A stretch of 10,059 nucleotides of DNA, from assembly GCA_013043945.1 (NCBI GenBank), contig JABEUW010000113.1, positions 1-10,059 of the forward strand. Reading direction: 5' to 3'. The position numbers were made by a program, and so were the translations under genes. Under the pieces are notes generated by a model. That model did not search any database. It had not been told where the DNA came from and saw nothing but the letters and a program-made list of their open reading frames with translations. This DNA is from Vulcanimicrobiota bacterium. GTDB taxonomy: Bacteria > Vulcanimicrobiota > Vulcanimicrobiia > Vulcanimicrobiales > Vulcanimicrobiaceae. Below are positions 7,457 through 10,059 of this stretch, in pieces. Within the stretch, counting starts at the first letter, position 1, and each line of letters begins with the position of its first letter.

Positions 7457-7642
7457 ATGAACCTACTTATCAACGTCGTGGTGGAGCTCGTCGTCATCGG
7501 CGTCGTCCTCTGGCTAATCAATCGATACTTGCCGATGGCTTCATCGATACGATCGATTCTCAACTTTGTGGTCGTTATTGCGGTCATCGTGTGGCTGCTG
7601 CGCGTTTTTGGTATCTGGAACGTCTCGAGCCTTCACCTCTAG
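7457..7642 (+). CDS. Two-helix small membrane protein (Thivi_2564-like)
   Basis: A 61-residue protein made almost entirely of two hydrophobic helices (about residues 3-22 and 35-52) joined by an RYLPMASSIRSI turn, with ending LLRVFGIW. The pattern LVVIGVVLWLINRYLPM followed by ILNFVVVIAVIVWLL matches what I recall of the Thivi_2564 family of small membrane proteins of unknown function. The gene lies 64 nt from the divergent FAD-oxidase start. AAAGGGG is 12-13 nt before the ATG, somewhat far. Just before it, ATGCTTAGAGCATGA forms a four-codon reading frame (MLRA) whose stop overlaps this ATG, which could couple translation but may be chance. Confidence 0.75.
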   Translation: MNLLINVVVELVVIGVVLWLINRYLPMASSIRSILNFVVVIAVIVWLLRVFGIWNVSSLHL

Positions 7643-7654
7643 GGGCGTCCCCTA
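7640..7654. other. Small hairpin containing both stop codons of convergent genes
   Basis: TAGGGG (7640-7645), CGT (7646-7648) and CCCCTA (7649-7654) form a perfect six-base-pair inverted repeat with a three-base loop. The left arm starts with the TAG stop of the + strand membrane gene; the right arm ends with CTA, the TAG stop of the - strand gene. No T-run follows on either side, so it is not a standard intrinsic terminator, but it could end or stabilise both converging messages. Confidence 0.5.
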
Positions 7655-7840
7655 CTGGATTGCCGGGCGAGAGGCTGAGTTCGTCGTGGTTTGGGTGCTC
7701 GCCGATGCCGCGATTCGCGTGCCCCATGGGTGCCACGCAAAGAGCGAGATCACCGCAACGATCAACGCGAGAATCGCCATCTGGACCGTGGAACGATTTC
7801 CACGGGTTCTTTCGGAGGGAAAGGGGCTGCGACCGTTCAT
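7652..7840 (-). CDS. Single-pass small membrane protein, unknown function
   Basis: A 62-residue protein with a basic, Ser/Thr-rich N-terminus (residues 1-18), one hydrophobic helix of about residues 19-37 (VQMAILALIVAVISLFAWHP) and a Thr/Ser/Ala-rich tail. The positive-inside rule predicts the N-terminus in the cytoplasm and the tail outside. The best support for translation is AGGAG eight nt before the ATG, a near-ideal ribosome binding site. It lies 72 nt downstream of the secreted-protein gene on the same strand and could be co-transcribed with it. It faces the 61-residue membrane protein gene, with the two stop codons nine nt apart. I know no family for it. Confidence 0.6.
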   Translation of the reverse strand: MNGRSPFPSERTRGNRSTVQMAILALIVAVISLFAWHPWGTRIAASASTQTTTNSASRPAIQ

Positions 7841-7912
7841 CTGCGGCGCTCCTAACTGCGCATGAACGGAGCGTTCCCAAATCGACCGGTCTCAAAACAA
7901 GGATGAAGTTGG

Positions 7913-8818
7913 CTAGGGTTTTGGCGAGGGAGCCGGCATCGTATGGATAGGCGCGAGAATGTAATGCGACTGATGGCAGACGTTATAGGTGTGAATTAAC
8001 GTCGATGTAAATGCGAATTCTTGGCCTTTGAGTGCGGTAAGAACTTCGCCGGGATTGCCGTCCCGTGCGAGTTGATTGACACTTTTGTAGCCCAAAAACG
8101 GATCGTTTGGCGAGAGCTTGCGAGGCGTGTCACTCGCGAGGCCACGCGTATCACCGAGCAGTAATTCACGCAACGTCATCTTCAGGGTCGCAACGCCGGA
8201 TTGGTTGTTGGCGGTCATCCGTGCGAGATCCATGCCGTCGAAATAGGTGCCCGCGAATTGTTCGTAGCGATTTGCCAGGGCTTCCTGAAGCGTCATGACG
8301 TTCTGAGCGGCGCGCCGCATCGCATCGACCTTCGGATTTTTACCTTTGGGGAATTTTTTGTAGGATTTCGTGAGGAAGGCTCGCTCGACCATAATGTTGC
8401 CGAAGATCTGTTGAGCAACGGAGTCGATGCGGGCAGCACTAAGAATCTGCGAGGGCCCGTAAACGAGCTGATCGTTGCCGCGCGAGGCACTGAGGCTCGT
8501 GCTCATCGGCGTTCCCGTACCGTTGAGCGCGGTGCCCGAGCCATTGCTCGACCCGAGCGAGGCCTGGAGATCGGCGATGGTCGGCACGTCACCTGGCATA
8601 AAGTTGCTAAGAAACTTTTGCGTAGCAAACGCCATCGCCCGGAAGGCATCATCGTTGCGCCGAGTGACGTACCCGATGGGGCGCATCATCTCGTGAAGGG
8701 TGGTACAACGAGCGGTCGTGATGGTGCGGATGATCACGGGAGGGAGCGTCGGCGTCGGCGCGGGGGTCGGCGACGGGAGGACGGCAAGCAAGCTACCAAG
8801 GGTCAGTGCGGCAAACAT
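7913..8818 (-). CDS. Secreted protein of unknown function
   Basis: A 301-residue protein. The N-terminus MFAALTLGSLLAVLPSPTPA is hydrophobic and followed by a Pro/Thr repeat (PSPTPAPTPTLPP), consistent with export and an extended linker, though it lacks the usual basic residues before the hydrophobic core. The mature part begins with a conserved-looking block (ARCTTLHEMMRPIGYVTRR, 37-55), then a Ser/Gly/Thr-rich low-complexity region (~88-112), a lysine-rich helix region (KSYKKFPKGKNPK) and a helical C-terminal half with HTYNVCHQSHY near the end. Two cysteines, C38 and C285, sit at the two ends and could form a disulfide. No enzymatic motif is visible. An in-frame stop upstream with no other start codon fixes the ATG at 8818. 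The preceding ATG ATT CCG TAA overlaps the start as TAATG and may couple translation. Confidence 0.7.
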   Translation of the reverse strand: MFAALTLGSLLAVLPSPTPAPTPTLPPVIIRTITTARCTTLHEMMRPIGYVTRRNDDAFRAMAFATQKFLSNFMPGDVPTIADLQASLGSSNGSGTALNGTGTPMSTSLSASRGNDQLVYGPSQILSAARIDSVAQQIFGNIMVERAFLTKSYKKFPKGKNPKVDAMRRAAQNVMTLQEALANRYEQFAGTYFDGMDLARMTANNQSGVATLKMTLRELLLGDTRGLASDTPRKLSPNDPFLGYKSVNQLARDGNPGEVLTALKGQEFAFTSTLIHTYNVCHQSHYILAPIHTMPAPSPKP

Positions 8819-8930
8819 TACGGAATCATTTACCCATCCTCGGCGCGGTTACCTCGCAGGCGAGCGCCCGGGGCGCCCGCAACAGTTATTCTCGCCGTAG
8901 GTTTGGGTACGATAGTTGCGGAGAACGAAC

Positions 8931-9119
8931 ATGAACGATAGAAACGCCGGGGAAGAGATGGTCTCAGAATTGGGGATCGACCCTGCCCTCGATATCGACA
9001 CCGATCAGCGCGCGGAGTTGCTCCGCAGTTGGCACAGCGAGGATGCGGAAGCATCCGAGGGGGCAGAGACCGATGGAGCGGACACGAACAATCGCGACGC
9101 GCCCCGCCGGGGCTCATAA
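8931..9119 (+). CDS. Short acidic protein, unknown function
   Basis: A 62-residue hydrophilic protein, strongly acidic in the middle (HSEDAEASEGAETDGAD) with a basic end (RDAPRRGS); probably largely disordered. The ATG at 8931 is preceded by GGAGA at seven nt, better than the in-frame TTG at 8916, which has no site. TACGAT at 8908-8913 could be a -10 box, with no clear -35. It is divergent from the secreted-protein gene (112 nt between starts) and converges on the tRNA operon. The last codons contain a GCCCC-GCC-GGGGC inverted repeat (9101-9113) without a T-run. Short size and no known family keep confidence moderate. Confidence 0.5.
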   Translation: MNDRNAGEEMVSELGIDPALDIDTDQRAELLRSWHSEDAEASEGAETDGADTNNRDAPRRGS

Positions 9120-9177
9120 AGCGGCGAGATCTCGGATATTATCTTTATCATGGAGCGCCGCGTAGAATAGATAATGG

Positions 9178-9209
9178 AAAATAGAGATCGGCGGGAAGCG
9201 CGATCTCTA
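9178..9209 (-). terminator. Rho-independent terminator of the tRNA operon
   Basis: Read on the - strand, TAGAGATCG (9209-9201) pairs perfectly with CGATCTCTA (9190-9182) around a ten-base loop, and TTTT follows at 9181-9178. It starts eight nt beyond the CCA end of tRNA-Glu, the expected place for termination of the tRNA transcript. Confidence 0.8.
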
Positions 9210-9216
9210 CGAGTAA

Positions 9217-9292
9217 TGGTAGCCCCAGCGGGATTCGAACCCGCGTTACCGCCGTGAGAGGGCGGCGTCCTAGGCCTCTAGACGATAGGGCC
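9217..9292 (-). tRNA. tRNA-Glu (anticodon CTC)
   Basis: A 76-nt cloverleaf with encoded CCA (9219-9217). The D-arm GTCTAGAGGCCTAGGAC is nearly that of E. coli tRNA-Glu. The anticodon arm is CCGCC-CTCTCAC-GGCGG with CTC at 9258-9256, reading GAG. The T-arm is GCGGG-TTCGAAT-CCCGC. The acceptor stem has two wobble pairs, including a G1-U72 pair at the very end and U6-G67, and the discriminator base is A73. Only one nucleotide separates its 5' end from the CCA of the tRNA-Gln before it in the transcript. Confidence 0.96.
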
Positions 9293-9293
9293 G

Positions 9294-9367
9294 TGGCTCC
9301 CGGTCATGGACTCGAACCACGAATACCTGGTTCAGAGCCAGGCGTGATACCATTTCACCAACCGGGA
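9294..9367 (-). tRNA. tRNA-Gln (anticodon CTG)
   Basis: A 74-nt cloverleaf with encoded CCA (9296-9294) and discriminator G73. The acceptor stem TCCCGGT/ACCGGGA is perfect, with the U1-A72 first pair common in tRNA-Gln. The anticodon arm is CCTGG-CTCTGAA-CCAGG with CTG at 9335-9333, reading CAG. The T-arm CGTGG-TTCGAGT-CCATG has one G-U pair. It is the first gene of a two-tRNA transcript, followed after one nucleotide by tRNA-Glu. Confidence 0.95.
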
Positions 9368-9382
9368 ATGGCAGCGACCGAT

Positions 9383-9412
9383 ATACTACACGACCCCTGG
9401 AGAACCTGGCAA
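9383..9412 (-). promoter_or_regulatory. Probable promoter of the tRNA-Gln/tRNA-Glu operon
   Basis: On the - strand TTGCCA (9412-9407, five of six bases of TTGACA) and TAGTAT (9388-9383) are separated by 18 bp, with TG just before the -10 box. Initiation would fall near 9375, a few nt before the tRNA 5' end at 9367. The first three bases of the -10 box are also the TAG stop of the HNH-type gene. Confidence 0.65.
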
Positions 9413-9781
9413 GGATTTCCGTGTTTTTGCGTTGCGCCCGCCAAAAGTAGGCGGGAGGCGATTGTCGCAATTATTCCCATTAATGTGGTCGATTTGCGCG
9501 GATAAATTTCTCCCGCGCCACTCACTCAATCCGCACTCGTAGCACTCATTGCGAAGGAGGCCTTCTACCAGAAGGCGACGCTTGAGGTTCGTGCGCGAAG
9601 TACTCGATGCAAGCATTTGTTGGATCGGCGCTCCTCGCGAGCGGGCATGAAGCTCGCCACGATCTATCGCCTTCGTCCACGCCCCCGCTGAAAAGCCGAA
9701 GTGGGCTCGACATGCTCGATAAGAATTCCCGGCGTCATAATGCCTCTGCACCGCTGCCCAGTCATAGCGTCTATTCGCCAT
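9386..9781 (-). pseudogene. HNH-family protein with in-frame loss of the second half of the active site
   Basis: A 131-residue protein from the ATG at 9781; an ATG at 9790 would add MKP. An N-terminal helix-turn-helix-like part (RRYDWAAVQRHYDAG, then RACRAHFGFSAGAW) precedes NLKRRLLVEGL, a zinc half-site CYECG (C80, C83) and IDHING with the first HNH histidine (H99). Family members usually continue DNRLENLRLLCPNCHSQTPTFGGRN. Here DNRL runs directly into PPTFGGRN, so about 14 residues with the central Asn, second CxxC and last His are missing while the reading frame is kept. Nuclease activity is therefore unlikely; a DNA-binding remnant or a dead copy is possible. A CCCGCC/GGCGGG hairpin (9437-9455) lies exactly at the junction. 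No ribosome binding site is visible before either ATG. The intact frame and promoter argue against old decay, so it could also be listed as a CDS. Confidence 0.65.
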
Positions 9782-9788
9782 GGGCTTC

Positions 9789-9794
9789 ATTATA
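9789..9794 (-). promoter_or_regulatory. -10 box (TATAAT) of the HNH-type gene, leaderless arrangement
   Basis: TATAAT reads on the - strand from 9794 to 9789 and overlaps the first ATG (9790). The in-frame ATG at 9781 follows seven nt after the box, which is where transcription normally begins, so the message could start with its own AUG. This explains the lack of a ribosome binding site. No good -35 box is present; the best match 17 bp upstream (TAGCAA) shares three bases with the consensus. Confidence 0.6.
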
Positions 9795-9796
9795 AA

Positions 9797-9810
9797 CGAA
9801 CAAGTGTTCG
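9797..9810. promoter_or_regulatory. LexA-type SOS box (CGAAC-N4-GTTCG)
   Basis: CGAACAAGTGTTCG on the + strand (CGAACACTTGTTCG on the -) matches the Gram-positive/actinobacterial SOS box CGAAC-N4-GTTCG at all ten fixed positions, and six bases pair on each side of a two-base centre. It lies two bp upstream of the HNH TATAAT box, inside the RNA polymerase footprint, so LexA bound here would repress that gene until DNA damage. The nucleotidyltransferase starts 91 nt away on the other side and is the less likely target. Confidence 0.7.
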
Positions 9811-9851
9811 ATTGCTATGCCGCTATCGTGCGCGCCGGCAAGGCTTAACGT

Positions 9852-9866
9852 ATCCCCCTCGGGGAT
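9852..9866. other. Short hairpin in the leader of the nucleotidyltransferase gene
   Basis: ATCCCC-CTC-GGGGAT is a perfect six-base-pair inverted repeat with a three-base loop, 35 nt before the start codon at 9902. It has no T-run in either direction. It may be a leader stem or an operator; nothing further identifies it. The rest of the gap 9811-9901 shows no other gene. Confidence 0.3.
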
Positions 9867-9901
9867 GAACCGCGCACCCCGACCGCCAACGAGAAGCACC
9901 G

Positions 9902-10059
9902 ATGCAAGCAATCGTTCTCGTCGGCGGCGAAGGCACGCGCCTGCGCCCGCTTACCTACGGTACTCCCAAACCGATGGTCCCGATCCTCGGCGTGCCCTTT
10001 CTTGCACGCACCGTCGAGCGGCTCTATAAGGCCGGCATCCGCGACGTCATCTTCCCGGC
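9902..10059 (+). CDS. Sugar-phosphate nucleotidyltransferase, N-terminal part (3' truncated by window edge)
   Basis: The first 52 codons are present. The protein begins MQAIVLVGGEGTRLRPLTYG, then TPKPMVPILGVPFLARTVE, the Rossmann-type NTP-transferase signature: the GGEGTRLRPLT loop binds the nucleotide phosphates and the KP lysine contacts the sugar phosphate. This opening is typical of mannose-1-phosphate guanylyltransferases and glucose-1-phosphate thymidylyl- or uridylyltransferase relatives, which make NDP-sugars for cell-envelope polysaccharides in the cytoplasm. Substrate cannot be decided from this part. GAGAAG about six nt before the ATG is a weak ribosome binding site. It starts divergently from the HNH-type gene, with the SOS box and a small hairpin between them. 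Confidence 0.88.
   Translation, partial: MQAIVLVGGEGTRLRPLTYGTPKPMVPILGVPFLARTVERLYKAGIRDVIFP

Noticed and set aside
9124..9133. CGAGATCTCG perfect palindrome after the short acidic gene
   Set aside because: No loop for a hairpin and no T-run; a ten-base palindrome alone does not support a terminator or operator.
9437..9455. CCCGCC/GGCGGG hairpin considered as a terminator
   Set aside because: No T-run follows on either strand and it lies inside the HNH-type frame, so it is reported only with the deletion junction.
9254..9505. 83-codon + strand frame across the tRNA genes
   Set aside because: It runs through the antisense of both tRNAs and their promoter; no homology or ribosome binding site.
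9817..10029. 70-codon + strand frame overlapping the nucleotidyltransferase start
   Set aside because: Out of frame with the clear NTP-transferase signature and Arg/Pro/Ser-rich; a shadow.

Overview
The window is a bacterial chromosome segment, GC-rich in most genes, with no phage, IS or CRISPR elements visible. The proteins do not fix the phylum. The SARP-type regulator with its DNA-binding module at the C-terminus, the many tiny membrane proteins and the unrecognised secreted protein remind me of WPS-2/Eremiobacterota (Vulcanimicrobiota) genomes. Actinobacteria- or Chloroflexi-like relatives cannot be excluded. The SOS-box form CGAAC-N4-GTTCG near the right end is the Gram-positive/actinobacterial type, not the Escherichia type. 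This placement is tentative.

Left part (1-2103, + strand): the C-terminal part of a large regulator ending in an OmpR-like winged helix plus a BTAD domain, with its start outside the window. A 69-residue DUF2892-type membrane protein follows.

Central part (2140-7392, all - strand): a tightly coupled operon transcribed right to left. It encodes an AGPS/GlcD-like FAD-binding oxidase, then an aerobic glycerol-3-phosphate dehydrogenase (7-nt overlap), then an FGGY-family sugar/polyol kinase (4-nt GTGA overlap). After a 73-nt gap comes a stand-alone PAS protein that aligns almost without gaps to photoactive yellow protein, including the chromophore cysteine and its hydrogen-bonding residues. The first three genes suggest processing of glycerol, a related polyol, or ether-lipid precursors around DHAP/glycerol-3-phosphate. 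The kinase lacks a key glycerol contact, so its substrate is open. The PYP-like protein is the most unexpected gene of the window.

Right-central part (7457-9119): a two-helix small membrane protein (+), a single-pass small membrane protein (-) facing it, a 301-residue secreted protein of unknown function (-), and a short acidic protein (+). The two small membrane genes converge on a small hairpin that contains both stop codons.

Right part (9178-10059): a tRNA-Gln(CTG)/tRNA-Glu(CTC) pair on the - strand, separated by one nucleotide, with its own promoter and a rho-independent terminator. Upstream is a small HNH-family gene whose active-site half appears to be deleted in frame. Its promoter region holds a perfect SOS box and a TATAAT box placed so that the mRNA could be leaderless. 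The window ends in the first 52 codons of a sugar-phosphate nucleotidyltransferase on the + strand.
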